Numbered from the stretch's first letter, positions 32,761-45,000 are shown. The stretch: 48,854 bases of DNA from Bimuria novae-zelandiae CBS 107.79 (GCA_010015655.1 ML976666.1:63009-111862); one strand, 5' to 3'. The notes: generated by a model not told the origin, from the sequence alone. Program-made: numbers and translations.

Positions 32761-33183
32761 TTTTATAATATAATTTTTATAATTATATATTAGGCTCTTA
32801 ATTTAGTAGCTATATACGTGCTTCAACAGTAAAAAGTAGCTAATGTTTATTAACTATAAGAGGTATAATTAATACGCTAGTATGTAAAGAGTAATAATAA
32901 TTTTTTTTATAAAGCTTTTAGAATTTAAGCAAGTTATAGTATTTATAATTATTAAGAATAAGTAGCTAGCGCGTGCCTACTTTATATTCTACTATATATT
33001 TAATAAAGTACTTTAGCTACTTTATCTTAAGCTTATTAGTAGTCTAGCTATTATTACTAATTGCGAAAGTCTGGTTAAGTAGTATATTACTATTTTAATA
33101 CTAGATAGAGAGGTAATATTAGCTAGCTGAGATAATAACAGATAGTGTTATCTTATTAATAACGTTAATTTTATAAATTACTA
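32760..33183 (-). pseudogene. Pogo relic G, part 1 (C-terminal half of transposase)
   Basis: Minus-strand reading gives VGTR-LLILNNYKYY (family LLILDGHESH, second Asp to Asn) and then LYILAY-LYLL-LINISYF (family CMPPHSSHLLQPLDVGCF). Interrupted at the TA at 33182-33183 by pogo element H. The continuation lies at 35259 and then 47657. Confidence 0.6.
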
Positions 33184-35258
33184 ACGTGGTTCACCACCGA
33201 GCGGGCCAACCCCACCGAGCAGGCCACTTTTTAAAAGTCAGTCTATTGCGAAGCGCCTCCTATAACACCACTATAATTTACTATAATTCGCAGAACATAG
33301 AAATACTATTTAGACTTATCGCTATTAGATGCATCTACAATTTCTACTGCGCAGGTGCGAGCGTTGTGGCCAGCTTCGCCGTAACGTCCGCAGCGCCTCT
33401 GCCCACGCACCCTCTTTGCAGACTCTTCACCCTCCTTTTGCCTACTACTATCCTTTTTAGCTATTAAATTAACTACCTCTCTTACTATAAGTGTCTTAGC
33501 TGCCTAAATATACTTCCTCTTTTAACTTTTTACCTCTATTACTATCTTTACTACCTTACAAAGTCTTGCTATTTCTTATTATATTAACACTATTTCGTGC
33601 CCTATTAATGTAATACCTTTATTAAGCTGTTTAATAGCTCTAAGAAGCAGAGAAACTGGTAAATCTTTATGCTTTTATACACGCTTATAAACTAGCGTTA
33701 ACTAAGCCTCTATCTCGCGGAGGTTGCTTAGTGTTTTTAATTCCTATAAGGTGTCCTCTGCGTTAGGTGGAGTTGGCATACAAAGAACTATATTAAGTCT
33801 TAATAACACCGCCTCTAGGTTGTGTAGGACTAATCTAGCGCTTCTAAAACCTGCGCAAATGTTCGCCTTTGTTATTACCTTCTTAAAAGCTACTTTAAAG
33901 GCTAGTAGAAAGGCCTCCTTCTTAATCTGCTTAGTGCTATACCGTGCTAAGCTACTAATCTTATTACTATACGCCCGCTTTAAAGGCGAAAAATAACCTA
34001 CATTAAGTGGCTGCAAGAGGTGTGATGAGTGTAGAGGTATATAGAGAATAATAATCTTCTATTCCTTACAGTATTTGTGGAATTCGTGTGAGCAGTAGCT
34101 CTCGTGACTATCTATAATTAGTAGCTAGTGTGCACCTAAACTACGCGCCTTAGTATAGGTATTAAAGTGCCTTAGCTAGGCAAGACTAAGCTTATTTAAC
34201 GTCTAGCTATTAGGACTAACTTTAATAACCTAGTCTTAGGGTAGATTATAAAACCAGGAAATAATTAGAATCTTGCTAAGGAAGATAAAAAAAGGTAGTA
34301 GAGCCTAGCCTTTAGCGCTAACACCCTAGATATTAATAACCTACTTATAGTTACTAGATTAAATCTTCTTTAGGTTGCTTCGCTTCTTAGAGCCTATAAA
34401 GACTATCTAATCCTGTATTACCCCTATTATAAAGCCTATCTCGTTAAAGTTAAACGTGTTGTTATTAGCGATACCGTACTTAGCCTTAGTATTAGTAACT
34501 AGCTTAAACTAGGGCGTTATAATACGTGGATCTTCGTTTAGGGCTTACTAATAATTATATAGATAGCTTCTTTAAAGCTTAATTTCTAGCGTACGCGTCT
34601 TAAGCCTGTCTACTTAGTACTTACTAATAGGCTATCTACCGCGCTTAGTAAGTAGATTATTAGCTATATCTTAGACTATATCCCTTGTTGCACCTATTCC
34701 TCGCTAGTTAAGCTTAAGTTGTAATGAGGTAAGCGCCCCGCTTACTAAGCCAATACTATGTGACTTCCTCACCTGCACCAAAAGGTACGCACGAGAATAC
34801 TTAAGCCAAGTATTACTCGTATAGTATAATATATATAGGATATGCTAGGGTTAGCCACTAGCGCTAGTGTTTGATCCTAGCCTAGCCGGAACCTCTATAA
34901 GCGAGAGAAGGCCACGTGTTCGACCGTGCCTACCTCGTTACATAAGTATACGTTAGACTAGAGCCTCCTCCTCTAGCTTAGTTAGCTTCTTTAAGTTGGG
35001 CTCGCGATCGCGTCGAGAGAGGGCTCTTTAGCATTATTATTATACTATTATTTAAGGCACGCTAAAGGCTATAATAACGCGTCTTTTACTCTTATTATAA
35101 TTTTTAATTATAGCTTAGATAGCAAGCTATAGTGCGCTTTTAGTATAAGGTTATTACACGTTATGTTGTGATGGCATTGTGGTATAAGCTAGAGGTGGGC
35201 TGCATTTAGCAAAGTTGGCCCGCTCGGTGGGGTTGGCCCGCTCGGTGGTGAACCACGT
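33184..35258 (-). mobile_element. Pogo H: complete Tc1/mariner-pogo element with ~43-bp terminal inverted repeats
   Basis: 2075 bp flanked by TA duplications (33182-33183, 35259-35260). The ends are exact inverted repeats over the outer 37 bp and continue to about 43 bp with one mismatch. Each end contains two copies of an 18-bp unit (gttggcccgctcggtggg on the right, 35214-35231 and 35232-35249). It lies inside pogo relic G. Confidence 0.95.
33744..35030 (-). pseudogene. Pogo/Fot1-type transposase of element H
   Basis: The C-terminal 90 codons (33744-34016) are open: LQPLNVGYFSPLKRAY...ICAGFRSARLV...PTPPNAEDT, an unmistakable DDE_1 end. Upstream are LLIIDSHESY (second Asp intact, about 34100) and NTKAKYGIANNNTFNFNEIGF (about 34430), where the family's FDETGF has Asn for Asp. 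So catalytic acids one and three are Asn and the enzyme is dead. Numerous further stops disrupt the N-terminal half. Confidence 0.85.
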
Positions 35259-35582
35259 TATAACTTATTTATAATTGCCTAGCTATATAGTCTTTAGTCT
35301 ATCTTACCTCTCTCATTTTATAATAATAATATGCTAAGCTAATATCATGCCAATTATAAAGCTAGTTCATTTAAAGATATAGATATTCTTATTATAAATA
35401 CTATAGATAGCTTTTATACGCGCTATAAGATTAAACTAGACCTTAAGAGCCTTAGGATTCTTATATAGAGCTCTTAATTAATTATATAGCTAATTAAATT
35501 ATATAGTAAGGCTATCTATTTACTTAATAAAGCTATATGACTACTTTTCCTAATCTTACCAGCATCTTACTTAGTAAATAGC
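35259..35582 (-). pseudogene. Pogo relic G, part 2
   Basis: Minus-strand reading: N-IYIFK-TSFIIGMI, matching the region around the first catalytic Asp (family YNFDETGF--GVI), then R-DRLKTI-LGN (family RPKTVQPGNREW). Gypsy F is inserted at its right end (ATAGC, 35578-35582), and the N-terminal part resumes at 47657. Confidence 0.6.
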
Positions 35583-35600
35583 TGTTAGGTTCCATCTAGG

Positions 35601-35776
35601 TGTTAGATGTCACGTCTTAATGGATGTCCTGATGATTTAGGGGGTTGAATTAATGTATTAGGTTGTTCTTTCTGTCTACGGGGTTCCCTCGGCAGGTTCT
35701 GTGTGTTCTCGGTTAATCCCCGGCCTTTTTCGGGCTACCCCTGATCCTCCGAACTTGATATGCTTTTTATCTGACA
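35601..35776 (-). repeat. Left LTR (3' LTR) of Copia C
   Basis: 176 bp from tgttagatgtcacg to tatctgaca, followed by the polypurine tract 35777-35792. Confidence 0.95.
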
Positions 35777-35799
35777 CACCCCCTTAGCTTGGAGCCGTT

Positions 35800-38700
35800 C
35801 GAGCCATGGCCAAGGTTATTAGACGAGGGTGAGGTTATTAAGCTAGTCTTAAATCTCCTCTAAAGGTGCTTTATTGGCTACCTTTTAATCCCTTACCTTT
35901 ACTAGTCCCAGTTGCTTCAGGAAGTTCTGCCACTAATTTACCAAGAGTGCTTTAGTTAAGCTATCTACAATTATTTCTATAGATTTAGTGTATTCCACCT
36001 TTATCCTTCCCCTGGTTACTTCCTGTCGGAGCCAGTAGTTATGTATATTAACGTGTCAAAGCTTCGTATGCAGCTTCGAGATCTCCTACGTTATTAGCCA
36101 AATAGTTTGCTAGTTGTCACATTAGATTATAATAGTAGGGCTAGGTAGCTTAACTTTCAGTTCCTCTATTAATCTTGATGTAAAGATGGCTTCCTTTACG
36201 ACTTGCGCCAGAGCAAGGAGCTTAGCTTTTATAGTTAACATAGTAATAGTGTCTTATTTGCTTGCACGCCATGTAATAAGGCCGTTAAATAGCTTAATAG
36301 CGTAGCCTTGCGAGCTCTTATAGTCCAAAGTATTGTCTATAAATGAGGCATCACTTGCTACCTGCAAGGATTCGCCTCCTCTAAGTTAAAGTGTCTTCTA
36401 CTTTGTTTCGTTGAGGTACAGCAGGGCTCGGTTAGCCGCATAATAATATTCTAGACCAGGATTTAATAAGAATCTCGCTAGCCTTGAGGTTGCGAATGCA
36501 ATATCTGGTCAGGTACTAACAGCTATATATAGGAGTAATCCAATCTTACGTTGGTATTTATTAATCTCTGTGAGCGAAGCTAGCCCTTCTCTCGGCTTAA
36601 GCTCCCCTATGCCTATTAGGGTGTCATGTCGGATTGTTTGGTTATTAACTAGCCGGCTAATTTTGTCACAGTATATAGCCTAGGAGAGTTAAATAAGTTA
36701 GTTTTGCTAATCTCTAATTACTTTAATTCCTAAGAACTATAGTAGGTCTTCTTTGCCTGTTATTAAGTATTTCTTCCTGAGTTATTCTACGACTTGCTAA
36801 GCTTGGCCGGCTTTGTCTTGGTGGTGCGCAATAATAATGTCGTCTACGTAGAAAAAGATAATAATACTATCCTTAATTATATAGCATGGCTTATGGGGCA
36901 CGGTCTGGAAACCGAACTTAATAAGCGTAGCTGTGAACTCTTTCTACTAAAGAAGTAATAAGATTTGTAGTCCGTAGAGTGCCTTCTAGACTTTAAGGAC
37001 AGTACTAGGTTTTTAATATCTAGGCGGCATGCGCATGTAGACTTTTTGATTTAGTAATACGTGTATAAACGCGTTAGTAACGTCATATTGTATAAGTTCG
37101 AGGTTATATTTGGCAGTAATTACTATAAGTAAGTAGAAGGATCTTTTGGCTAATGTTGCTGCGTAGGTGTCCTAGGAGGTTATATTACGTTATTGGTCTC
37201 CTCTAACTACCAGTCGCGCTTTGCACTTGATAAACTGGTGATGTTTATTAAACTTATATATATACACCTACATATAGTCTAGGATTTGTTAGCCTGTTGC
37301 CTTTACTGTCTTGTACGGTACTTCTATCCAGGATTGGGTGATTCTATGACTGTCTAGATGCGATTGCTGCGCTTCCCGGAATAATTCTCCTATTGGATGT
37401 TGGTCAAGGTCCGTTTTATAAGTGGGTGGCGGAGGTAACTATAATTAGTAAATCTTAACGCCCTTCGCTTGTAGTCTTTTTATCTAGGCTTTGTTAATTG
37501 TGTTTTTATTGTGTTTTCTGACCCTTCCTACTTTCGTTTCTGCCATGAAAGCTGCTGCCTAGGGGACTGTCTTAGATGAAGTAATCTTGGGTAGGTTTAT
37601 ATTTTCCCCTGTTATTAGCTATGCTAGCAGAGCTATAGGTAGTAGAGTTAAAGGTGGTGTTAGGTAGTGATCTCTGATCTTCCTTCCTTAATAGTAGCCT
37701 GGTGGGTCTACTTCGTCCTCTATAGGTAATTCGTTTTCTGCGACATCGTCTTCGTAGAATGATTTGGTTTCTAGTTAGTGCACTGGTGGTGGTAGCTTAA
37801 TTATCTTAATATATATAGCTATCTTAGCTAGCGTATTATGTATAACGTTGTCTATTAGATCCTCTATCTTCCCGTTAAAAATTGTGTTTTTATTAAATAC
37901 GACGTCTCGCGTGCTGATGACCTTGGCTAGCGTCGGTATCCATATTTAGTAAATGTTTGATAACCGGTATCCAATAAGGTATCCAATCCATGCTTTAGGG
38001 TCGAGTCGTTGTAGTCTTAATTTTCTATGGTGGGTATTATCTGTTATAGCGAATGCTTTGCATCCGTACGCCTTTAGGTAGGCTAAGTTTGGTTTCTTAA
38101 TAGACGTAACGATCCTATTAGCTAGTAATACTCGTGTAAAGAATATCTCGTATAGTGTTTTCCAGTTGTTCGTGTAGTTTAGCGTTTAATTATATAGATA
38201 CACTCTAGCTCTTATAATTTTAGGTTAGAGTTCCTATAGAAGGTTTGCGTCTAGACGTATTGCGCGAGATTTTTCTTTATTCACGCCCCCTAAGTGTTTA
38301 GCGCCGCCGTTTTGAGCTTGCGTGTCTGGTGCTAAAGGCTCGATAATTATGCCTAGGCTTTTCAGCTACTACTTGACTTCGGGTTTAACTGTAGTGATCT
38401 CATTGTCCGTTTTAATAACTTTTGGAGTGATGTCATATTGGTTTTTAAGAAATCTAAAGAAGATTGTTAATGTCTTAATAATTAACCTTGCCGTTCGGTT
38501 ATCCGTGAAGTAGAAGTCCTATTAGAGACTGGAATATCTATCCGTAACGAGCATCTGGCTCTTCTCTTTGTTAAACGATGGTGATTCGTAGGTGTGGAAA
38601 TTAATGGAAAGCCTTTCTATGGGTCTTTACTTATTAATCCTAGGTGCGTGGCTTATCTGCCTTTGCATCTTTGCTCTTCTACATAAGTTGCACTCTACTA

Positions 38701-40600
38701 TTGTGATTCCCTTAACGCGCACCCCCTTAGCTCGCTGCACTAGGTGCTTAATTGCGGCGGGTCCTGGATGACCAAGCCTTTTGTGCTATAGGAAGGCTAA
38801 TGCTCTTTAAGGTCGTTGTTGCGTTTAAGAATTATGGGAATGCGTATAGTGCGCTGCATAGTGCACGGGTTAGTGTTCTAATACCTATTGTTTATGAATT
38901 TTGGTGAGCTTTTTAATGGTTGTTCTATTTGGTCGCTTTAGGGTAGTGGGCTCTAATTAGGTATCTTACCAGAATCCCTTCTGCCTCAGCACTCGGAAGG
39001 AGACTAGGTTATATAGCATGTCTGGGCATATTACTACGTTATATAGTACTAGTCTTTTAGCTCCCTGTTTGTGTTTTAGGTTTAAGATAATAGTTCTGTA
39101 TCCCTTTACCTAGATTTAAGTGTCGCCTGCCTATATAAAGTTGCCTTGTGTAGGTGGCTAATAGTTCTGAATCTAGTTAGGGTCGTTCGTGATGTGGCAC
39201 GTCGAGCCCAAGTCAAGGATAAAAGAACGCCGAAGAGGATAGTTAAATTGGTCTATAGTAAAGGTTGCAGAATAGGCGGCTTGCACCTTTAAAATCTATC
39301 TTCTATTTAGTTACTAATTAGTAATCTCTAGAGTTGGGGTATGGGAATTCTTAAAGGATGGAGTCTTGGTTCTGGGTCTGCTTTAAGCTCTTAGTAGACT
39401 TTAAAAATTGGCATCGTGCTCTTGTTTTAGAGCAACGTATTTAGCTATTCTTAGGTTTGGCTCCCACCATTCTGGTGCTTTGTCCGGGTAGAGATAGAAG
39501 CATTCCCTGATAGGGTGTTTTATATCGCAGGTTGGGCACTTGGCGGTTTTGTTAGTGCCTGCTCTAGTAGGTTTACCACGATTGGCGTCCGCTTTAGCGG
39601 AGTTACTACTACCTTGTTGAGGGTTTAAAGAGCTTAAAGGTGCACGATCATCATCCTTTATAGCTATACGTTAATGTCGGGGTCTACCCTGTTTTATACC
39701 CCGAGAGTTTCCTATTTCTACATGTTGGGGATCCCCTTGCATGCTCTGGGCAGCTTGGCTACTTTTAGCAAGATAAGATAAGTCTTCCGTTGTAAACGCT
39801 ACCTTTTAGCTTCTGTTTTACGTTATTAGATAATTTAGCATTATATATTCTCGGAAACGTCCTATTATGTCCTTTCGGTCCATGCTAGGTAGGTCCTTTC
39901 TATTTGATTAGAAGGTTGCAGCCTATACTGGAGCTATCTTATTTACTACTAACATAAAGTCTACAGCCACAGGATTGAATTGTGTGGTATTAGACACGTT
40001 TAGTGTCTCGGCCTCTATTACAGCATGATCGTATTTAGTAAGCTATGTGTCCTAGTTATTCACTGTGCGTGGAGGCTTTAACAAGCTATAGTATCGCTGT
40101 CGCGCTTACTCTTGTTCGAACTTAGAGGTAACTCCTACTTTTACTTTTAGCTTTATAATCTATTCTTTAATAGTAGTATTTAGGAGACAGCAAGTGCGTT
40201 GTAGATGCGGTGCTATTAATAACTAGATAAACACTACGATCTGCTGTAAACTTGCGACTTTAGTCTTATACTTTATGTACTGCATCTTGTATTTCTCCAT
40301 CTGGAGTTTATAGAGGTCCAAATCCTCTTTGTAGCTCTTTAGTCCAGCGGACGAAAGTTTGGATGGTCTTAATAGTAAGACGCCGTCTAGAAGGGTTGTG
40401 GCTAGCGTATAGTCTGCCGTCTCGGGTAGCTCGGGCTCAAATGGCTCCGTGAGTGGGGTGATTGCTGAATTAGGGTCGACTTGCGCCCATGTATTGTATG
40501 CGACGCAGCGGGCTTATAGTTAGTTAAGCTAGCTACGGTATTTAGTGTTATCGCGAAGAATAATCGTTCTGTCGGTTCAATTTAGGTTTTAGGTTACCAT
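35800..40600 (-). pseudogene. gag-pol polyprotein of Copia C, inactivated
   Basis: Minus strand, gag on the right. Zinc knuckle near 39500-39545 (CPTCDIKHPIRECF, C-x2-C-x3-H-x4-C). Protease near 39200 reads DLGSTCHITND where DSGS is expected. GAG-pre-integrase lies near 38700-38800 (RLGHPGPAAIKHLVQRAKGV). The integrase core lies near 38300-38600 with INFH (Asp to Asn), IKTDNE (Asp intact) and QNGGAKH (Glu to Lys), so two of three catalytic acids are lost. Reverse transcriptase keeps YVDD near 36845 (FFYVDDIIIAHHQD). Many TAG and TAA stops. Dead, but less eroded than Copia B. Confidence 0.85.
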
Positions 40601-40610
40601 TTTCGCTCTT

Positions 40611-40633
40611 GTTAAGGCAGTGAGACTCTTAAT
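40611..40633 (-). other. Primer-binding site of Copia C
   Basis: Identical over 23 bp to that of Copia B and directly abutting the 5' LTR. Core ggcagtgagactcttaat, resembling the tRNA-Lys(CUU) anticodon arm. Identity across elements with unrelated LTRs points to constraint by the primer. Confidence 0.55.
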
Positions 40634-40809
40634 TATTAGATGTCACGTCTTAATAGATGTCCTGATGATTCGGGGGGTTGAATTGATGTATTGGGTTGTT
40701 CTTTCTATCTACGGGGTTCCCTCGGCAGGTTCTGTGTGTTCTCGGTTAATCCCCGGCCTTTTTTGGGCTACCCCTGATCCTCCGAACTTGATATGCTTTT
40801 TATCTGACA
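40634..40809 (-). repeat. Right LTR (5' LTR) of Copia C
   Basis: 176 bp, begins tattagatg (RIP change of tgttagatg) and ends tatctgaca. Confidence 0.95.
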
Positions 40810-40814
40810 CTAGG

Positions 40815-41256
40815 ATAGCTGGTCCTAAACGGGCTACGGTTGGTTCTCGGGCAGGAGTACTAGTAGGACGAGAGAGGGTCGTAGTAATAGCTTGCGCTTG
40901 TCACTAGGGCGTTGGTATCGAAGGTGTGTACAGCATAATCAAATCAACAAGGTTGCTTATTTAGATCTAAACAATAGATTGATAAACAAGATTGAACACG
41001 AATATCCTGGGAGGGATATTCGAGCTCTCTATATACTACGTGAATCCTTTTCTGCCATCCTGCATCCTTTTACCATCCAACCCTTAGCGGGATGGTGCTG
41101 CCATCCGGGATGTTACTGCCATCCTGTTCTTGGCAGGATGGTTCCTCTTGGCGGGATAGTAGGTCACGTGATCTCGATAGTGCAGTCCCACCAATAGTTA
41201 CCCCGCGGCTACCCATCGTTGGTCCTTAACACTTATAGGTCGCTCGGATCCTAACA
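40815..41256 (-). repeat. Left LTR (3' LTR) of Gypsy F, main part
   Basis: Continuation of 35583-35600 after Copia C. It contains several short inverted motifs: cgaatatcc/ggatattcg (40999-41007, 41014-41022) and a series of tgccatcc and ggatgg blocks at 41057-41160, including ccatcctg/caggatgg. The same blocks are present in the right LTR. Confidence 0.9.
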
Positions 41257-41274
41257 TCACCTCCCCTCCTTCCA
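41257..41274 (-). other. Polypurine tract of Gypsy F
   Basis: Minus strand reads ggaaggaggggaggtga immediately before the 3' LTR, a textbook plus-strand primer. Confidence 0.85.
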
Positions 41275-41384
41275 GATATCGTCTTGATATCCCTACGCCT
41301 TGCCGTGTGGCTGCATAAGCGGTCGTTCCATATAAGTATGTCGTAGGTCCTAGTTATTTCTAAAACCTAATTGCCTTCCTAACT

Positions 41385-42002
41385 ATGCCTAAGGATCCTA
41401 AGCCCTGTAAAGCGCGTGCGCCTTGCAAGAAGATTTCGACCTAAGAGCAACACGATTAAGTGGTCTATATTCGTGCGGCGTTAAAGGAGATAGTGTTTCG
41501 TTACGAAAGGTGTACAAAGAAAAACTTGCAGTATTTCGTAGATACCATATCTAGTAGTTGCGCTGGCTGTATCGCTGCCCACGCGGAGTGCGAGTTGTAT
41601 GTTCTTAAAGAAGAATAGGAAAAGGTAAAGTAAGAGAAGCGTGCGAAGCGTCTAGAGCTATTACGCATAAAGGAGTTAATTACGCAAGCCTAAGTAGATG
41701 CTACGCGTGTAAGGCGAGAGTTAGCTAAGGTAGAAAGTTATAAGCAGGAGTTTGCTCGTTGTGATTTGGCGATAGCGAAGGTTACACGAAGCCCTAGGGC
41801 GGATAGCTCGAGTGCGGCCGTTCCGTCCAAAGACATCGATCCTTTCGCTAATTTAGGCTAGTCACAGGCTAACAATCTTCCTCTTAATCTGTTAATAGAT
41901 CTTCTTCTTAACGAGTTCCTATCTGGTTCTCCTCTAATTGTTTCTAGTTCCTTCTCGTGGTCTGACGATAGTATTATACTAATATTTAGCGATAGTTGTT
42001 AA
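41385..42002 (+). pseudogene. Antisense ORF of Gypsy F with Zn2Cys6-like motif
   Basis: ATG at 41385 to TAA at 42000-42002, 205 codons in one frame with six stops (TAA or TAG) attributable to RIP. It lies opposite to gag-pol, between the pol 3' end (41908) and the 3' LTR, and overlaps pol tail-to-tail by 95 bp. The region 41497-41590 reads YERCTKKNLQYF, then SSSCAGCIAAHAEC. Counting the two Tyr as altered Cys (TAC and TAT from TGC and TGT) gives C-x2-C-x6-C-x8-C-x2-C-x6-C, the spacing of the GAL4-type fungal zinc cluster. A basic or coiled segment follows (KRAKRLELLRIKELI, RRELAKVESYKQEF), then an acidic, hydrophobic tail (WSDDSIILIFSDSC). It suggests a DNA-binding accessory protein. The cysteine repair is inference. 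Confidence 0.55.
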
Positions 42003-45000
42003 GGTTTACTTCTAGTTCCTATGTGTCTTCTAAGTGTGGATATCCTTTCTACTTAATTAAGTAGGTTCGTGACTAATCCGTGTGTCGTAGTATCTTCTCG
42101 ACTTCGAATTCGGTTTCCTCCTCTGGCTGGTGATAGAAGGTGGTTCTGACTAGTGTTTTAGGGTCTGCTAGTTCTAATTAATCTATATAGAATACTAGGT
42201 GTATTTTGGCGTCTAGTGGTAATTCTAATTAATAGTTAACCGGTGATACTTGTTCGGAAATAAAAAATAGTCTAACCTTAACGTGATCCAGTTTCTTATA
42301 CTTCTTTTTCTAAGTTCGAAGATTTTTCGTAAGCAGGTATGCTTTATCCCCCTTCTTTAGCTAAGGTGCCGTTTTTCTTTTTTAGTTTGTGTAGGAAATG
42401 CTTTGCTATTAAGCTTTCTCGAGGTTCTCTCGGAGTTATTAATATATTTCTTTTATTTTTATAGCCGTGTTGATGGCTTCTTCCGTTCTAATAGCAGTAG
42501 GAAATGTCTGATTAAAGAAATATAAATGTTTTCCGTGGTTTACATAGAAGAGTGTATATCCAGTTACTACTAATATCTTGTTGTTATATGCTAATTATAC
42601 TATTAGTAATAGGGAAATCTAGTTATTCTTCTGGTTGTTGTAGTAGATGCGTAGGTACGTTTCCATTGTTTGATTCGTACGTTCTGTTTATCCGTCTATT
42701 TATGGGTAGTAGGCTATTAATAGTTTTCGTTTCGTTCCAATAAGTGCCATAAGTGTTGTCTAGTAGTTCGAAGTAAAGAGTTTGTCTCTATCGCTAATAA
42801 TTGTCTTGGGGATGCCATAATGTCGTATAAGTTAATCTAGGATAAGGAACGCTAGTTCCGTTGCTATTATTATCTTTTTACACGATAGTAATTCCACGTA
42901 TTTAGTAAATCTACATACGATTACTAGTACTACGTCGTAACTTACTCTATTTGTGGGATCTTTCGACTTTAGCAATCCTGTGACAAAGTCCATTACGATG
43001 TCTTCCCATAGTGCTATGGGTATCTAGATGGCTTACATTTCTCCGTACTTAAAATGTGTTACGTGTTTATTACGCTGGCATTCTGCGCACTTGCGTATAT
43101 AGGTTACTACTACTTCCTTAATTCCTTTAAAGCTATAGTTTCTCTGGATTAGTTCTATTATCTTCTTAATTCTGGGGTGTCTGTATACAGGGTCGTCGTG
43201 GTATTATTATATAACCTTTGTCTGTTGTTCCTTTGGTACTTCTCGTGTAAGTATAAGGAGTTGATTAAGTTCTACCGTGGGTTCTAAAGAACCGTCGGGA
43301 TTTTTCTTTAGTATGGCGGAGTAGGTTTTAACCTTTTCTTTATTATTATTTATTCTGCTAAGAGCATCTGCTCGTCCGTTTTCCTTACCTAGGGTATATA
43401 TAATTTTAAATTTGTATTGTCCTAGCGTTTCTAACCATCTTGCTTATTGTTAGGTTAGTTCCTTTATAGTTGTGAAGCGTGTAAGGTTTTTGTAGTCTGT
43501 AAAAATCGTAAGTTCTAAGCAACTATGTGCATAGATCCTCTAGTGTTTAATAGCTTTTACAATCGCGAGTAGTTCTTTATCGTGTACTTTGTATCGTGAT
43601 TCTTCGGGTGTAAACTTATGTGCGTAGTATGCAATTAGGTGCTATTTACTATTTTTCTCTTATTTCGCGCATGCTCCGACTACTAAGTCGCTTGCGTTAG
43701 TTTCGATACGCAGGGGTTTGTTGTCCTAGAAGTATATAAGGACTAGTGGCGTAATACATGCTTTCCGTAGCGTTTAGAATGCTTGCTCGCATTCTTTTGT
43801 CTAGTCGAAAGGTTTGTCTTTCTTTGTAAGGTTCGTAAGTGGTAGCGTAATTCTAGAGTAGTCTGTAATAAACTGTCTATTAAATCTAGTAAATCTAAGG
43901 AAGGCTCGTACTTCTTTAAGGTTAGTAGGTAATTTCTACTTCTTTACTTCCTTAATTTTTAAAGGGCTTACTTAAATACCTTTGGTATTAATAACATGTC
44001 TTAGAAACTCTAGTTCTGTGACATGGAATTTGCATTTCTTAAGTTTTAATTATAGGTTAGCGCTATCTAGTGCCTATAGTACTATTTATACGTGTTGTAC
44101 ATGATCCTTCTCTTGTTTAGAGAATATTAGGATGTTGTCGAGGTAGGTAACTATAAATATGTTAAGGTAGTTCCTTAGTACGTTATTAATTATTACTTAG
44201 AACGTTGCTAGTGCGTTCGTGAGTCCAAAAGGCATAACTTAGTACTTAAATAGTCCGTATCTGGTTCAAAAGGCTATCTTCCACTTATCACCTGCTACTA
44301 TTTGTATGAGGTGGTATCTGTCTTGTAGGTCGAATTGTGTGAATATCTTGGCTCGTCCTAGCCTGTCTCGAGATTCTTATATGTTTAGTAGTGGGTATCT
44401 GTTCTTAATTGTTATGTTATTTAGCCTTCTATAGTTAATGCATGGACGTTGTGTTCTATCCTTCTTTATAATAAATATTAAGGGTGATGCTGCTAGCGAT
44501 TCTGACTTACGTATCTATCGCCTTTTAAGGGCTTTCTTTAGGAATTCGCGTGTCTATTAGAGTTCTTTTACGCTTTATCCGTATAGTGGTCTAAAGGGTG
44601 GCGTCTTTCCCTCTTTAAGAATAATGCGATAGTCTTAGTGTGTATGCTTAGAAAGGGCGTCGGCTCCTTTCTCTTCTTAAAACAAATAACTCTATTCCTT
44701 ATATTTGTTAGGGATATTAAGAGGTGTGCTGTTCTCTTCGTGCTTGCGCTTTATAACCTAGTAGTTCTTATTAGCGTCTGCTAAGTTAGTTTCGTGTTTA
44801 TTAACTTCTAGTCGCGAGATTATGTTATTAATAGCTCTCTTATCTACTATTATGCTCTATTAATGCGTAGGCTTTGCTTGCAATGCATAGTTACAGCGCT
44901 TAAAGGATAGCTCTTTCTTTTCCTAGTTAACTATAGGGTTGTGCTTCCTTAACTAGGGTAATCCTAAAATCACGTCGTAATTGGCTTCTTTGATAATGTT

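Larger units (their letters stand above)
35601..40809 (-). mobile_element. Copia C: complete Ty1/copia retrotransposon inserted in an LTR of Gypsy F
   Basis: 5209 bp with two 176-bp LTRs (35601-35776, 40634-40809), flanked by CTAGG (35596-35600, 40810-40814). LTRs differ by about eight transitions. The coding strand is minus. Its primer-binding site and leader match Copia B, but the LTR sequence differs. Confidence 0.95.
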
